DNA from: Bos javanicus
Lineage: Eukaryota > Chordata > Mammalia > Artiodactyla > Bovidae
Reading direction: 5' to 3'
Assembly (NCBI RefSeq): GCF_032452875.1
Contig: NC_083878.1
Location: forward strand, 37,339,878 to 37,403,877
DNA: 64,000 nucleotides
A program made the position numbers and the translations under genes. The notes beneath the pieces were generated by a model. It saw nothing but the letters and a program-made list of their open reading frames with translations, did no database searches and was not told where the DNA came from. Positions 1-12,542 of the stretch are shown here, one piece after another. The first letter of the stretch is position 1; each line of letters opens with the position of its first letter.

Positions 1-404
1 CCCTCACACACAATGAAGCAGCTTCCATTCAGTGGATGTTTTCAGTTTCTTCATTTGTGAAATGTGTGACTACACAACAGCTATGTAATCAGTCTGTTGT
101 GGTATCTACAGTGCCCTCTTTTCAGGTAGTTAGAAATGACAAGCTCATATTGGGTAAATAATAATGATACACATATCTGATAATTAGGCCCACGGTTTAC
201 AGTATCTTTGACTATTTCTGGTAGCTACTCTCAAAATTTGAGTTTGGGAATACTGTATAAAGTTTTTGGGTATTTTTAAAATACCTGAATGAATAAATGA
301 CTTTGGTTTTCTGGAGGATTTCTTATGATAATAGTAGAGTGAAGAATAATGATGGTGAATTGTAAACTCATAAGGATTAACATCTTTTTGAAGATAGAGT
401 AATA
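1..404. other. AT-rich non-coding sequence
   Basis: No exon, RNA gene or recognisable repeat was seen here. The stretch is AT-rich with stops in all frames. Confidence 0.5.
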
Positions 405-490
405 ATGTTTGCTAATGTTTATTGAGCGCTTACTATGTGCCAGTCAGTCTTCTAAAAACTTTACATGTGCCAACTCATTTAAAGCCAAAG
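405..490 (-). repeat. MIR-like SINE fragment
   Basis: The segment reads like the MIR interior that describes a 'last third' motif: ttgagcgcttactatgtgcc followed by a decayed run leading to caactcattt. It is old and degenerate, so the family call rests on this short match. Confidence 0.5.
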
Positions 491-647
491 AAAAGTTGGA
501 TTTGCATCAGTAAATCTTCATCATCAAGCTACTGTGTGAATGTTTAGGAGAGAGAGCATTTAGAATCTGTTTGGAATTGGGTACATTTTAATTACATCCA
601 AATGTTAGACTGTGCTAAGATGATACTGCTGCTCTAATTCTTTGACT

Positions 648-842
648 TTTTTTTTTAATATTTATTTGTTTATTTGGCCCCATCAGGTCTTAGTGTGGCA
701 CACAGGCTGCAGAGTACACGGGCTCAGTACTTGCAGCTCAGGCTTAGTTGCTCCATGGCACGTGGGATCTTTATTTGCAAACCCCCTGTCCCATGCATTA
801 CAAGATGGATTCTTAACCACTGAACCATGAGGGAAGTCCCTT
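648..842 (-). repeat. CHR-2-type tRNA SINE
   Basis: A T-rich tract at the left and a tRNA-like head at the right (accactgaaccatgagggaag) place this SINE on the minus strand. The body has the degenerate 'tgcagctcaggcttagttgc' style repeats typical of cetartiodactyl CHR elements. The direct repeat tttgact lies at 641-647 and 843-849 and is a probable target-site duplication. Confidence 0.75.
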
Positions 843-849
843 TTTGACT

Positions 850-1626
850 GTTTTTGAGCAAACTTACTGTTAAGCTTCCAGTAACACCTAGTAATACCAG
901 ATAAGCTAATCTGGGCCAACAAAGACAACCAAAAATGTTAGATGAAATATGAAAGTAAAATCTTCTAAAAAGCTTAGTAAGATAAAGAGATAGTAAAATA
1001 ATAGTTACTGAGGCTAAGATTTCAGAGAATGTTAGAATTCAGGGGAGAGAAGCTGTTTTTCCCCTGGGAGTGCCTTGTAGGAGACCGAAGAGCTGGGCTG
1101 TTGGAGGCTGTAAGGGTGCAGGGTGACAAAAATTGAACTCTGGTGTGAATTTATGAATCCTGGTATATTTATCCTCTGCTCTGAGCTGCACCCTAGGAAT
1201 GAAGGTGAACTGGAATCAAAGTAGTCCTCACACAGCTTGGACAGAGGAACTCAAAGAGTCAGACACAACTGAGTGACTAACACATTCCTCTGCTCACCAC
1301 TCAAGTATTATACATGTTTCACGACTGAAATTTGAAGTCAGACAAACATATAAAATTAGTCTTAACCCTTGGGGAAACTTCCTTCCTTCTTTTCCTTCCT
1401 TCATGAGAATGGGTTTTTTTGAAATATTAAGTACAGATGAAACATAAGATAGTTAACTCTCATGAGGAATTGGTAGGATTCGTTATGTGCAGCAAGATCA
1501 AAATTCGGACTTTGACTCTGGGCCATTGCTTTGATGTATTAAAAATGTTAGTAGTTCAAACTTAGTCTAATTATCTGTTTTTCTTGGTTTCCATCATTTT
1601 CTAATCAAATTGATCTCTTAGATTTG
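850..1626. other. Non-coding sequence, one small SINE scrap
   Basis: Mostly unassigned AT-rich sequence. A short BovA-like piece at about 1239-1283 ends in the usual agtcagacacaactgagtga tail. No coding signal was seen. Confidence 0.5.
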
Positions 1627-1839
1627 TGTGTGTGTGTTAGTCGCTCAGTCGTGTCTGACTTTTTGCAACCCCATGGACTGTAGCCCACCGGGGTCCTCTG
1701 TCCATGGGATTCTCCAGGCAAGAATACTGGAGTGGGTTGCCATTTTCCCTTCTCCAGGGGATCTTCCCGACCCAGGGATTGAACCCATATCTCCTGCATT
1801 GAGGTGGATTATTTACCACTGAGCCACTGGGGAAGCCCC
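1627..1839 (-). repeat. Bov-tA SINE
   Basis: Full-length ruminant tRNA-BovA SINE in antisense. The BovA part (tcgctcagtcgtgtctgact) is on the left. The tRNA-derived head, with its B-box-like gattgaaccc and the terminal gccactggggaagcccc, is on the right. The open frames that cross it on both strands are passive. Confidence 0.9.
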
Positions 1840-2264
1840 TAATAAATGCTTAGTTGAAAACAAAGCATAAATTAAGGTGCCTGTTTCTACTAATCTTAGG
1901 GGAGGTATCTGGAATTTTAAACATTTTGGTATTTCCACATTTATAAGCACTAATAAGACAGTTGAGTGAGGTATTTTCCATTTTCAGAGCAGTTTTCCAG
2001 TTTCATTTAAAGTATCCTTTAATAGATGACTGGAACAAATTAAAATATTAAATATTTGGTTAATCAGTTTGAAAAATCACAAAGGCTTAAAAGTAGGCAC
2101 TGATGAATCAGATATAATTTGATTGAAAATGTTTCTTTCACTACCATAAACTATAGACTCTGTGGATATGGCTTGACTTTGAGTTATAATATGGAAACAT
2201 TTTAAATGGTTTTAAAAAACTAGTTGTAGATACCTATACTTTAAATTCAAACTATAAACTCAAT

Positions 2265-4085
2265 TTTTAGTTTTGGAATAATTTCAAAGTTACAGGAAAA
2301 TAGCAAGAGTAGCTCACAGATTTCTTTCATCTTTAGTATTTTTGACACAACTACCTTATGAATCCTCCTCTTTATAGACATATATTAACCCTGCTTTTTT
2401 CTGAACCACTTGAAAGTAGGTTTCAAGCATTATTCCCTTTAGTCCTAATATTAAAGCATGTAACTTTAAAGATAAAGACTTTGTCTTACAAAGCTATAAT
2501 ACAATTATTAAGTTTACAAAGTTTAATATTGACATAATACTATTACCTATAAATTCTGTAAATCAGTCTATATTCTAATTTAGTCAGGAGCCCCAATAAT
2601 TTCCTTTAGGGCATTTTCCTCTGCTATAGGTCCCAGTTCAGATCGTGTGTTGAACTTAGTCGTCATGTCTCTTTAGTCTCCTTTCATCTGGAAAGACACC
2701 TCAGCCTTTTTTTTTTTTTTCTTGTCTTTTAAGAAATTGATACTTTGGAAGAATCCAGGCAGTTATTTTACAGAATAAAGTCCAAGTTAGGTTTATCCAA
2801 TGTTTCCTCATGCTTAGATACAGAGTATGAACTTTTACCTGGAGTGCCTCAGGAGTGGTATGAGTCCTCCGCCGGGCCTTCTCTCCAGAGCTGCAGGGTC
2901 TTTATTTGCCTGTCATTGGCAATGTTAAATTTTATCATTAACGTGCTATCCATTTTCTGCACTGTAGAGTTACTATTAATAAGTAATTTGTGGGGATTTA
3001 CTTTAATACTATAGAAACATCTTATTCCTCATCAAGCTTTTCCCATCCCCATATTTAGAGCCCATCGCTACTAATTTATGTCTGAATTTATGATTTTTTT
3101 GAAACTTCATCATTCGTTCCATATTTGTCAGCGCTCTGCTATAAAACAGTGCCTCCTGCTCTTAGTTATTTGGATGCTCAAATTATCCCCAGGGCTAGTG
3201 GGAAGTCCCTTGCTTTCCTGCATCCTTTTGATAGGCTCTTAGAATTTTTAAAAATCACTTTTCTTGCTTTTTGGCATAATTAGCTGTTCCAAGTCCATCT
3301 TGTACTTTCTGTGCCCCAGCACTGGGATCGAGTGTTTCTCCAGGGAGCCCTGGTCCTTTTATTGAGGACTGCAGTCATCGCTGTGCCAGTATGTCATCGC
3401 TCCCTGACCTTTTCAGCAGACGGAGCTTGGAAATACACGTACCTCCACACCCACATAGGTGCAGCTAAAAAGATGGAGACATATTGTTAAGCCTGAGTTT
3501 ATACTGATACTTCCAATACATCTTAGAATCTCACCTCAAGTCCTTCCTTGCTTTCCCCCATTCTTATTTGTATCTTCCTTCTTCCACTTTTGGCTCAGAC
3601 GGTAAAGAATCTGCCCGCAATGTGGGAGACCCGGGGTTCGATCCCTGAGATGGAAAGATCCCCTGGAGTAGGACATGTCCATCCACTCCAGTATTCTTGC
3701 CTGGAGAATCCCATGGACAGAGGAGTCTTGTGGGCTACAGTCCATAGGCTCCCAAAGAGTCAGACACGACTGAGTGACTAACACTTCCACTTTCTTCCAC
3801 TGTAAGAAGCCTGGTTTAATACATTTACTCATTTGATCAGTCCTGCAATATACATAAAATAGTTTCAAGATTGCTGTACCCCAGGACTATAAAAAAACAA
3901 ACCTACTAAGAAGAATTCAAGATTCTTTGCGATTTTTTTTCTTTACATTGAGAGTAGTCAAAGTTCTGTGTTCAGAAGTTACTTGAATTAGTTCTATTTT
4001 TAAAAATTCAGTGTGGTAATGTTATTCATTTTAAATATAGCTGGGTTCATATATTTTAGTTTGCATTCAGTTTTAGGATCCTCCC
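2265..4085 (-). repeat. Old L1 (L1M-type) untranslated-region fragment, split by a SINE
   Basis: Long degenerate match to a mammalian L1 non-coding region: a 'taatttcaaagttacaggaa' start, a block with 'tcatgtctctttagtctcc', and a later 'cagggagccctggtccttttatt' type segment. A Bov-tA interrupts it at 3591-3783. A second copy of the same family lies at 6262-7325. The orientation and the exact subfamily are from memory and uncertain. Confidence 0.55.
3591..3783 (+). repeat. Bov-tA SINE with target-site duplication
   Basis: The tRNA head with the B-box ggttcgatcc (3635-3644) is followed by the BovA part ending in gtcagacacgactgagtgac. A 10-bp direct repeat, cttccacttt, flanks it at 3581-3590 and 3784-3793, so this is a clean insertion into the older L1 relic. 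Confidence 0.93.
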
Positions 4086-6261
4086 CCCATCCTTGTCGAT
4101 TTAATTTTATATTTGACTATATGGAACATTAACATGATTCTAAAATTCAAGACTACAAAACAAGATACACTCAGGGAAGTATTACAAACTTTATTTTAAG
4201 TTGATAATCTGCTATTAAGGAATAGTGATAAATTTAAAGTATTATATATGGCTGGATGTGTCTGTGTTATTTTTCCATGGGAATGTGCGGTAGCTGATAT
4301 TGGTGTCTGTTCTCCAAGACACAAGTAAAACTTAGATGTGAAATACTAGGAACTAAAAGAGTGAATGTAATTCCACATGGTTAAGGTACATACTGGGAAT
4401 AACATTACTTTCACTGGAAAAAAAAGCCTCCACAGTCTTGGAGCAGGGTGCTCCTAAAGGCTGTGTTGCTTTTTCTGTAGCACACTAGGGGGCGTATTGG
4501 CTCAGATAGGCCTTCAGGCTGCCTCCTCTGCCAGGCTGAGGCTGGGAGGTGAGGCTCAAGACCCCCACCCTAGAGGCCTCCTAAAACCATCCTGGTGGTT
4601 CTGTAACATCTCTTAAGGTTTTGACCCAGGAGTGGAGTGGTAGTTGAGAGATAAGGTCATCATCAGGCCCCTGGGCTTCAGCTCTTTGATCATATCTTCT
4701 TGCCTTTTAATCAACATTTTATCTTTTTAGGTTGGCAAAAATGACTAAGAGTTAAATAACCTGTCCAAGGTCATGATTCAAACCCCATGCTAATTCTTTT
4801 CATTCTGCCGTTTGAGAAATGTTGTAAAGAGCAACCATGTGTACTGTGTCTCTCTCTGCATGTAAAATAAGATCAAGTCTGTATAATTTCCTAATACAAA
4901 GCAAACTGGCGCAAAGTGGACATGGTGGAAATATTATTAGTCACACATTATGAAATCAGAAGTTTCAAATGAGATCCAATTAAAGCAAATATGGAATTAA
5001 ATGATATTAGGCCAAGAGGAAAAAAGTTGAACTAATTATTAACTCAACATCTGATTCCCCCAAAGTAGTCATAAATAAATTCATTATCTCTATTGCTTGT
5101 GAAACCTTGGGGCACTCCACTTGTATAAAGAACCTGAAGTACATTAACCTTAAATTGCTCTTGTTTGCCTCTTGTCACTAATGCAGGCTTATTTGCATTG
5201 CTTACATTAATGCTGAGTTACTCAACGGCTTAAGTGATGTCCTCTGGCTTTAACTTTGGGAGAGAGAAAATTAAACTTTGTCCTTATCAGTAAATACAAG
5301 GATGAGCTGAAAGGTCAACTTGATTTCTAAGAACATCACCTATCTTAGCAGTGCGGTGACTAGTTAAATAATATTCTGCCCGGGGTAAAAATGAATCCCA
5401 CATTGGGAAAATGGGGCAGCAAAGGGCCAAGATGGCTTTTTCAGCTTTACTTCCATTTAGTGTACGAGTGTAGGTGATGCCAGATTCTCCTGTTTAACCT
5501 CTTCTGTTTACCAGATTGCTTATGCTAAAATTTATCCATGAGTGCTTCCATTAAAGCTTTTAGTGGATTTTCTTCATCTGGGGTTGTTGACATTTGATTA
5601 GTGGGAAATGGTTAATTTCCCATAGCTAACTATGAATAGTTAGCTAATGTTTGTGCTGGCAGTGTATATTTATTCCCTTTCTTAAAATTTTTTTTCTTTC
5701 ACCATCATGAGGATATTTTTTTCTCTTTTCCATTTTATTATAATAATGTTTTCTGGATATCTTACTTTGAGTGGAAAAAGTACCAGCATTTCAAATCCAA
5801 GTGGTTATATCAGTTGTAAAAGCAGTAAATATTTTATTATATCCAGCCTCTAAATTCTTGTGTGTAGTTATATGGACATATATCTTTAGAAGTTACTTAC
5901 AAGTGTGTTTGTAAAAACAGAAATGTTGATAGATCTTATACTTTTGGTATGGTTTATCATTATTTTAAATCTTAAACAGTAGCTTAAAATTGTTATGAAT
6001 TAGTTATGCATACCTATAATTTTTAGCACTTAAGGATTTAGCTATTCTTTTGAACTGTTCTCTGATTATTTTATTATATCAGTCCTCCTTCCTCTGTAAG
6101 TTTAAGGGCAAGAACATTTCATGCACTCTTCTTAATGTAGTCCCTGCAGCACCAAGCGAGCACTGTCTCTATCACATAATAAGTATTTACTAGTCAATTA
6201 TTATTTTTAATTTTTAACAAAACCTGAACCATTCTTTATATACATACATTCTATTTTCTTT
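4086..6261. other. Repeat-poor non-coding interval
   Basis: About 2.2 kb with no element I can name with confidence. It includes a CTCF-like core at 4483-4496 and an octamer-like ATTTGCAT near 5190. No open frame of coding character was seen. It is the longest stretch in the left half that could carry conserved non-coding sequence. Confidence 0.5.
4483..4496 (+). promoter_or_regulatory. CTCF-like core motif
   Basis: The bases cactagggggcg fit the central core of the vertebrate CTCF motif (the run AGGGGGCG preceded by a C-A-C-like context). The outer positions agree only partly, and occupancy cannot be judged from sequence. Confidence 0.3.
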
Positions 6262-7325
6262 TTTAGTTTACTTTTTATTTTGAATTAATAGAATTATAGG
6301 AAAGTTCCAAGACTAATGCAAAGAATACCCAGATACCCTTCCCTAGATTCCCGAAATGTTAATATTTTGCCATTTATGCTTTAATATTCTTTCTTGCTCT
6401 CTCCTTTTCACCTCTGCCTTTCATCCCTTCCTTCCTCCTTCCTTTCTTCATCTGTTTATATAACTACCCACAACATATCCATCAATTCATCTAACCATCC
6501 ATAATCCACACTTTCACACATGCACACAATGCATGCATGTACATATCTATGAACATGCATATGTATGCATATATATATATATGTACACAATTTTTTTTTC
6601 TTCAATCATTTAGAGTAAATTGCAGAACTGATTGATGGCTGTTTTTCCTTGAATACTTCCAAGGTGTAGTTCTTAAAAACAAGGACATTTTTTTGCCTGA
6701 TTACAGTATTCAAAATCAGTAAATTAACATTTAAACAATATTATTGATATACAAGTCTGATTAATATTTTGGCAATTATCAAAATCCCAGGTCATATGTT
6801 ATATGTGGATACCAAGTCTCTTTAGTGTTGTTTAATCTAGAACCTTTGCTCCATCTTTCCTGAGCTTGATGTATCTGATGAGCCTGTTACTTCGTAGAAC
6901 ACCTCTCAGTTTGCATTTGTCCAGTTTTCCTTATGATTTGGGTTACACATGTGGGAAGAAATATCATAGAAATGACGTTGTATTCTTCTCTGTATTATCA
7001 AGAGACACATAATGTTGATTTGCACTATTACTGATGATGTTAGCTTTGGTCACCTGGTGTAGGTGGTGTCTGTCAGATTTCTCTACTGTAAAGTTACTAT
7101 TTTTTCTTTTGTGATCAATAAGTATCTTGTGATAAATTACTTTGAGACTATGTAAATGTATGTTTCTCATCAAACTTTTGCCTAGGAGTTTTAGTATCAA
7201 TTCATGCTTTAATCACCATTGGTTGCCAAAGGGTGATTTTCTAATTCGATTTTTTTTTTACTTTTCAGTGTAACTATCCTAGTTACTTCAGAATTCTCTC
7301 CTAGTTCTCTTAACATTGTGCCTTA
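6262..7325 (-). repeat. Second old L1 (L1M-type) untranslated-region fragment
   Basis: Same family as 2265-4085: it shares the 'aaagttccaagactaatgca' opening, an 'aagtctctttagtgttgttt' block and a 'gtaaagttactattttttc' block. It contains a purine-pyrimidine AT tract (6560-6585) and is truncated next to a short BovA insertion at 7341. Confidence 0.55.
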
Positions 7326-7340
7326 TCCTATTTGTGCAGA

Positions 7341-7431
7341 CGGTGGAGCCTGGTGGGCTGCCGTCTATGGGGTCGCGAAGAGTCGGACACGACTGAAGTG
7401 ACTTAGCAGCAGCAGCAGCAGCAGCAGCAGT
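7341..7431 (+). repeat. 5'-truncated BOV-A2 with (AGC)n tail
   Basis: Only the last ~65 bp of a BovA unit are present (from ggagcctggtgggctgcc through gtcggacacgactgaagtga), followed by an uninterrupted AGC tract at 7405-7430. AGC tails are the usual source of trinucleotide microsatellites from this SINE. The poly-alanine reading frame across it is not a gene. Confidence 0.85.
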
Positions 7432-8770
7432 GTTTACCACAAATGAAAACTTGTAACCAATACTGCTTATGATAGTAGAATCATCATCTGTTCCCCTTTG
7501 TTTAAAATTACAGCTAAAAGTAGCATCTAATATATTAAATCTAGCAGAGTAGCCTGGATTCACATTGTTTTGTTAAAATTACTCTCCATGAGTGAGGTAA
7601 TCAAAGTGGGTTTTTGTAGAGCATCTATTTGCTGTCCCTGTTTCTTTGAAGCAGGGCTCTTCTGACACTTTGTGACATGGTATTAACTGTTACAGCATAA
7701 ACACAATTTAATATAGTGTTAGCAGGACAGTTTGACAATCCCTAGTCTGTTTAGGATGTATATCAATGAAGAAGAAACTGAGCTAGGAAAAAACCTAAAT
7801 TCTCACTGATCAACACAGAGATAGTTTTGTAGTTTTATTATATGATGATAAAATAGAATCTACTAGATAAAAATAAATAACATCTTTGTGGGTATTTTTA
7901 CCAAGACTGGAAAGCACATTTTATATGAAAAAACCATTCAAGCTTATACTTTTAGTCTGGAATCTAAAAAGCTTTATATGCAGATTATGTATACTGTTTC
8001 TATTTCAGATCAGTTCTATGTAATGCATATTTATTGGGCCTTGTGCTAATTAGGTAATGTGAAATTATATACTTATATGTATATATGATACACACACATA
8101 CACACACTATTGTGAAAACTTTAACTTGCATAAAAATATTGGAAGAAATATTTTTTATTTAATTTTAAATTCTACTTACAAACCTCTGTAGAGGTTATAT
8201 TCTAGATAAAGATTCTTAGGCTTTGCAGAAATTGTGGAATTGTCTTCTAAGTAAATTTTTTACATTGATTCAGATGACCTCCTGAAAAGTAGCCTGGATG
8301 AGATCATATTCGAAGGCCTCATTTTGATTGGTGATATCCAGGTTCAGATCTCATCATAGGTCTTTAAATAGATCTGAAAAACAGTTTTGATGATTCATTG
8401 GTCTTGAAGAACAATGAAAACCTTTAGTTTAGCTTTAGCTGATCTTGGAGATACCACATTCAGGTACTCATTTTTTAATTAAAAAGATTCAGCTCCTGTA
8501 AAATAATCAAACCATTTAGCAGTATTTTGGCTTCTTATTTCTAGAACCTGCTGAGAAATACATCTCAAGGAGTATATGCAAGGCCTTTTCTCATTCTGCC
8601 CCATTGCTATTCTTCTGATTATGAGTGGAGGCATTCTGAATTAAAAGGTTTTAATTCTCTTTAATTCTCTTTAATTCTCTTAAAAGGTTTTCAGAGCATC
8701 AGGCAGCAACACAATGGTAAGAACAGCTGTAAGCAGTTTGTTTGCATTAAATAGATTATAGCAGCAAACT
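7432..8770. other. AT-rich non-coding interval
   Basis: No gene was recognised. A short tandem array of the 10-mer ttaattctct, three copies, lies near 8651-8681 and is bracketed by two copies of aaaaggtttt. The rest is unassigned. Confidence 0.45.
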
Positions 8771-8848
8771 CAAGGAGATAGTGGAGAACAACAGTCCACA
8801 GGGTTGCAAAGAATCAGACATGACTTAGTGACTGAACAACAACAGGTT
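8771..8848 (+). repeat. BovA/BovB 3'-end fragment
   Basis: Decayed 3' end: agtccacagggttgcaaaga, then atcagacatgacttagtgac, then an AAC-type tail (gaacaacaacag). That tail type marks an older subfamily than the AGC-tailed SINEs. Confidence 0.7.
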
Positions 8849-8924
8849 AACATTATATAGTCAACTTGCATAAATATCTCTTTATGGAGTGTCCATGAGA
8901 ATTCATTTTGTTCATGGCAAGCAA

Positions 8925-9060
8925 CATGACAGAGATGCTGAGTCGGAGGACCAGATTCCAGGTCAAGATCTGCTCTGGACGTTGGGCAAGCTGTCATATC
9001 CTCTGAGTCTGTTCCATCTGTTAAAAAGATAGATTCTCTCTTAAGGTTTCTTACATCTCT
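8925..9060 (+). repeat. MIR-like SINE fragment
   Basis: Weak match to the MIR core: an 'agattccaggtcaagatctgctctgg' style head, then 'ttgggcaagctgtcatatcc' and 'tgttccatctgttaaaaaga'. It is old and degenerate. Confidence 0.5.
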
Positions 9061-9865
9061 AAACTTTTCTAGTTCAATATATATTTGCATATATTTGATT
9101 CTACTTAAAATTATCTCTTTTTCTTGGAAAATTAGTGAGATTTTGACTTCTATACAGATGAAAATCACACAAAATTATGTAAATCCAGATATAAGATTTA
9201 TTGATTCCAATTGAGATCCATCATGTTCATATCTACATAATGCGAACACATGTGGGTAATGATGACTTAGACTTTTAGCATGATTTGGAAAAACGTAGGA
9301 TGGTTTCTGGTGTAAACAGGGTTCACATAGCTGCACTGGAATTCCTTGCTTCTGCATCACAGAGCTGAAGTTGGGACAGGCTTGTTTGCCCGTGAGAGCT
9401 TCAGAGACTGTATAAGATTTTGGCTGTGTGGGTCTTGGTCTGCAGCTGAAAGCTAGGCAGCTAAGAACCATGCTAGCCAAGAAGGTGGTAAATGACTTAT
9501 TTTAATATATCGAAATGCAGTGTACAGATAAGCTAGTTAAGCCACCAGAGTTTGACAGGACTTTGTAAATAAACTGGCAAAGATTTATATGAGCTAGTCT
9601 GGCTGCAGTGTGTACCTGGTGGGTTGTCAGGAGGCTTTGATGAATTAGTAGTGATGTCAGGAGACTTCACTGTGATTTAATATTAACTGTTACATTATGT
9701 TTTAGTAATTTAGGTTTCAGTACTTGACAATATAGTTTTGCATTAGAATGTTTGGTATGATGAAGCCTTTACTATTTCCCAAGTAAATTAATATTCTACT
9801 GATACACTCAGATACTTGCCCTTAGCTTCTTGCCTGGAACCAGTCTTGGGCACCTTTCTGAAGTG
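9061..9865. other. Non-coding interval
   Basis: No gene or named repeat. A 101-codon antisense frame at 9175-9480 has no recognisable domain and no coding context, so I do not call it. Confidence 0.45.
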
Positions 9866-10173
9866 AAGTGAAAGTTGCTCAGTTGTGTCCAGCTCTTTGC
9901 GACCCCATGGTCTATACAGTCCATGGAATTCTCTAGGCCAGAATCCTGGGGTGGATAGCCTTTCCCTTCTCCAGGGGATCTTCCCAACCCAGGGATTGAA
10001 CCCAGGTCTCCCACATTGCAGGTGGATTCTTTACCAACTGAACCACAAGGGAAGGTGAAGAAACGAGTGGGTAGCCTATCCCTTCTCCAGGAGATCTTCC
10101 TGACCCAGGAATCAAACCAGGGTCTCCTGCATTGCAGGCAGATTCTTTACCAACCGAGCTATCAGGGAAGCCC
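9866..10173 (-). repeat. Dimeric Bov-tA SINE (two tRNA heads)
   Basis: Read on the minus strand, a Bov-tA lacking its 3' half is joined head-to-tail to a complete Bov-tA. The junction (near 10054) falls just after the cccactc of the first unit. It has the same architecture as 32831-33150 and 38173-38500. A flanking duplication is not clear here; gcacctttc and gcagctttt are weak candidates. Confidence 0.8.
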
Positions 10174-10599
10174 AAGCAGCTTTTTATCTAACTTAAACAG
10201 TGATCTTAACTTCACTTAAGTGATAGGGCTTGTCCAGTGTTGGGTAAGGAGACAGTGAACTATAAACAGAGAAAGGGTGTATAATTTATTATCCAAATCA
10301 GGGTGCTTCAAAAATCCTTAATAATTATGCTGGGCCAACAGATATAAACTGGGCTGTCCAGACATATGGTCAGGCTAAAGGCTGACATCTGGGCACTGAG
10401 GACCGTTTGTCCCATGGCTCCTGGCTCCTGTTGAGTGACTGAGCTGTGAACTCTGTGGGACCTGGGCACTGACTGCATGAATTGATGACTGATTATTTTC
10501 ATGCCCTTTGTTTTTTTTTAATAGGAAATCTGCGCTAATTCTTAGGGGTACCTCATAACACTATGACCTCAGATTGTTAACGTTCTTGATTCTTAGTGT
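10174..10599. other. Non-coding interval
   Basis: Nothing recognisable. Contains a short T-run and no coding frame of note. Confidence 0.45.
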
Positions 10600-11895
10600 A
10601 GAGATAGTCCAGCATCCCTCTTTTCCACTCCTCACTTCCTGTTCTCTTCTCAGTCAGCTCCAGCTGGGCTCCAGTGCCATCAGTCCCCCAGACCTGCCCT
10701 TGTTAACATTATCATTATGTTCACAAATCCAGGGTAGTCACATCTCTGCCCTTACACAATACAGTTGATCATTCCTACCCTCTTAGAACATGTTCCTCCT
10801 GTCATTTACTTGACCCCCACACTCTTCTGGCTTCTCTCCCCTTTCCAGTGTTGCCTTTTTGGTGTCTCTGGCTGGAGGCTTCAGTGCTTGACCTCCCAGT
10901 GTTGAAATGCCCCTGGGCCCTCCCCTATTCGTAGTCTCAGTTCTATACCTATAATTATCATCTTCATGCTGACACCCATGTTGGCATCTTCAGTCCTGAT
11001 TCTTCCACTGAACTCACGACTCATGGGTCTAAGAGCTCTCTTAATAGCTTTATCTCAGAATATAAATCTGGCATGGTCAAATCAGAACCTTTGATCTCCT
11101 CCGACCCTCACCCCACCTTCAACATAACTGTTTTCCAGTCTTTCTGCTTGAGTACGTGGCATCACCATTCATCCACTTGCTCAGGCCTAAGACCCAGGCA
11201 TTGTCTTTGACTCCTTCCATTCTTTCCCAGAAAGTCCTTTGTCTTTAATATTCTGTTCACTCTGCTGCTACCCATCTAGTGCAAACCACCATCATGAATG
11301 GCCTGTAGTTGGTCAGTAACCTTCTAACCAATCTCCATGAGTCCTCTTCTGCCTTCCTGCAGCCTATTTTCTATATCATGGCCAGAAAGTTTTTAGGTTA
11401 CTTTCCTGCTCAAAATTTGTTTATGGCGTCATATTGCAGATAGAAAAAAAAAATCCAATCTCCTTGCATGACCTCTGGCTTTTGGTTTAGCCTCTTCTCT
11501 TGCTGTCCTCTAACTTGCTGGACCACTCACTGGCTCCTTGGTCCTCAGCACCGCCCAGCTCACCCTGTGTCACAGCCTTCCCACCTGCTGTTCCTTCCCC
11601 CCTAGACTTTGCGTGACTGATTCTTTCTTGTTTAGGTTTTGGCCTGTTTCATCTCCTCCAAGAGACCTTTCCTGACTAGATAGTAATAGTCCCCCTCCAA
11701 ATCACCATTTATACCATTACTTTATGTACTTTCTTTAAAAAGTAGATATGCATTGTCATCTCCCGCTTCCTTTATCTACTGAAATATAAGCTTCTTACCT
11801 GCAGGGACTGTAACTGCTGTGTTTTCTTTCTTGTCTTGGTACATAGAATGGTGCCCGGCACATGTGAGTTATTTGATTGTTGTTGAATGACTAAG
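10600..11895 (+). repeat. Long L2 (LINE2) relic
   Basis: About 1.3 kb of CT-rich sequence resembling the L2 ORF end and 3' region. It has a 'ttctgttcactctgctgct' block, a 'caatctccttgcatgacctc' block, then an 'aagcttcttacctgcaggga' block, and ends 'ttgattgttgttgaatgact' like an L2 3' end. All frames are broken. Confidence 0.7.
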
Positions 11896-12320
11896 CAACA
11901 GTCACTGTGAGCCAGGATGACTTGTGTTCCTGGCAGCTCTTCAACGTCATCAGTGGCCCATATTCATTTAAAAATAAACATCATTTATTGCTCTAACTCT
12001 GTATCCTCTATTTCCTGTTCCACTCTGCATGGTCCTCCTGCTCCAGGCCTTTGTAAGCTTTGTACATGCTTTTTCTTGTTACCAAATTATTGCTTTCCCA
12101 TGATGTTCATGTGGAGGCTGATCCGTTTGTTAGGAGACCCTTTTATGCTGTTTGGTAGATTAAACTGATGTAAGCACCCAAGTAGTCACTTCCCAAATCC
12201 CTTACCTGTCCCTTAGGAGGTTCCATTCACTAGTACTTTGTGGAGGTGGCAAAAGAATTAGGAGAAACTGAGCCCTGTCATCTGACCTATGTAATTTACT
12301 CTGACACTAATCTTAACGAC
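11896..12320. other. Non-coding interval
   Basis: No gene recognised. The first part may still be L2-derived; the rest is unassigned. Confidence 0.4.
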
Positions 12321-12542
12321 AAGGCTTTCCAGGTAGCCCTGGAAAAGAAAAGTAAAGAATCCCCCTGCCAATACAGGAAGGCTTGGGTTCAATCTGTGGG
12401 TCAGGAAGATCCCCTGGAGAAGGAAATGGCAACCCACTCCAGTATCCTTGCCTGGAAAATCCCATGGACAGAGGAGCCTGGTGGGCTACAGTCCATGGGG
12501 TCACAAAAAAGTCAGATATGCCTTAGTGACTAAACAACAACA
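12321..12542 (+). repeat. Bov-tA SINE with AAC tail
   Basis: The decayed tRNA head has an insertion of about ten bases near 12340, followed by the BovA part (cccactccagtatccttgcc) and an aacaacaacag tail. The near repeats tcttaacga (12311-12319) and tcttaatga (12544-12552) are a probable old target-site duplication. Confidence 0.85.

Noticed and set aside
3625..3660. Possible tRNA gene
   Set aside because: The box-B-like sequence belongs to the tRNA-derived head of a Bov-tA; no cloverleaf and a SINE body follows. The same holds for every Bov-tA and CHR-2 head in the window.
7288..7563. Frame with a poly-alanine run
   Set aside because: The run is the AGC tail of a BOV-A2 SINE read in antisense.
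9175..9480. 101-codon antisense frame
   Set aside because: No recognisable motif, ordinary codon use for random AT-rich sequence, and it ends in non-coding DNA.
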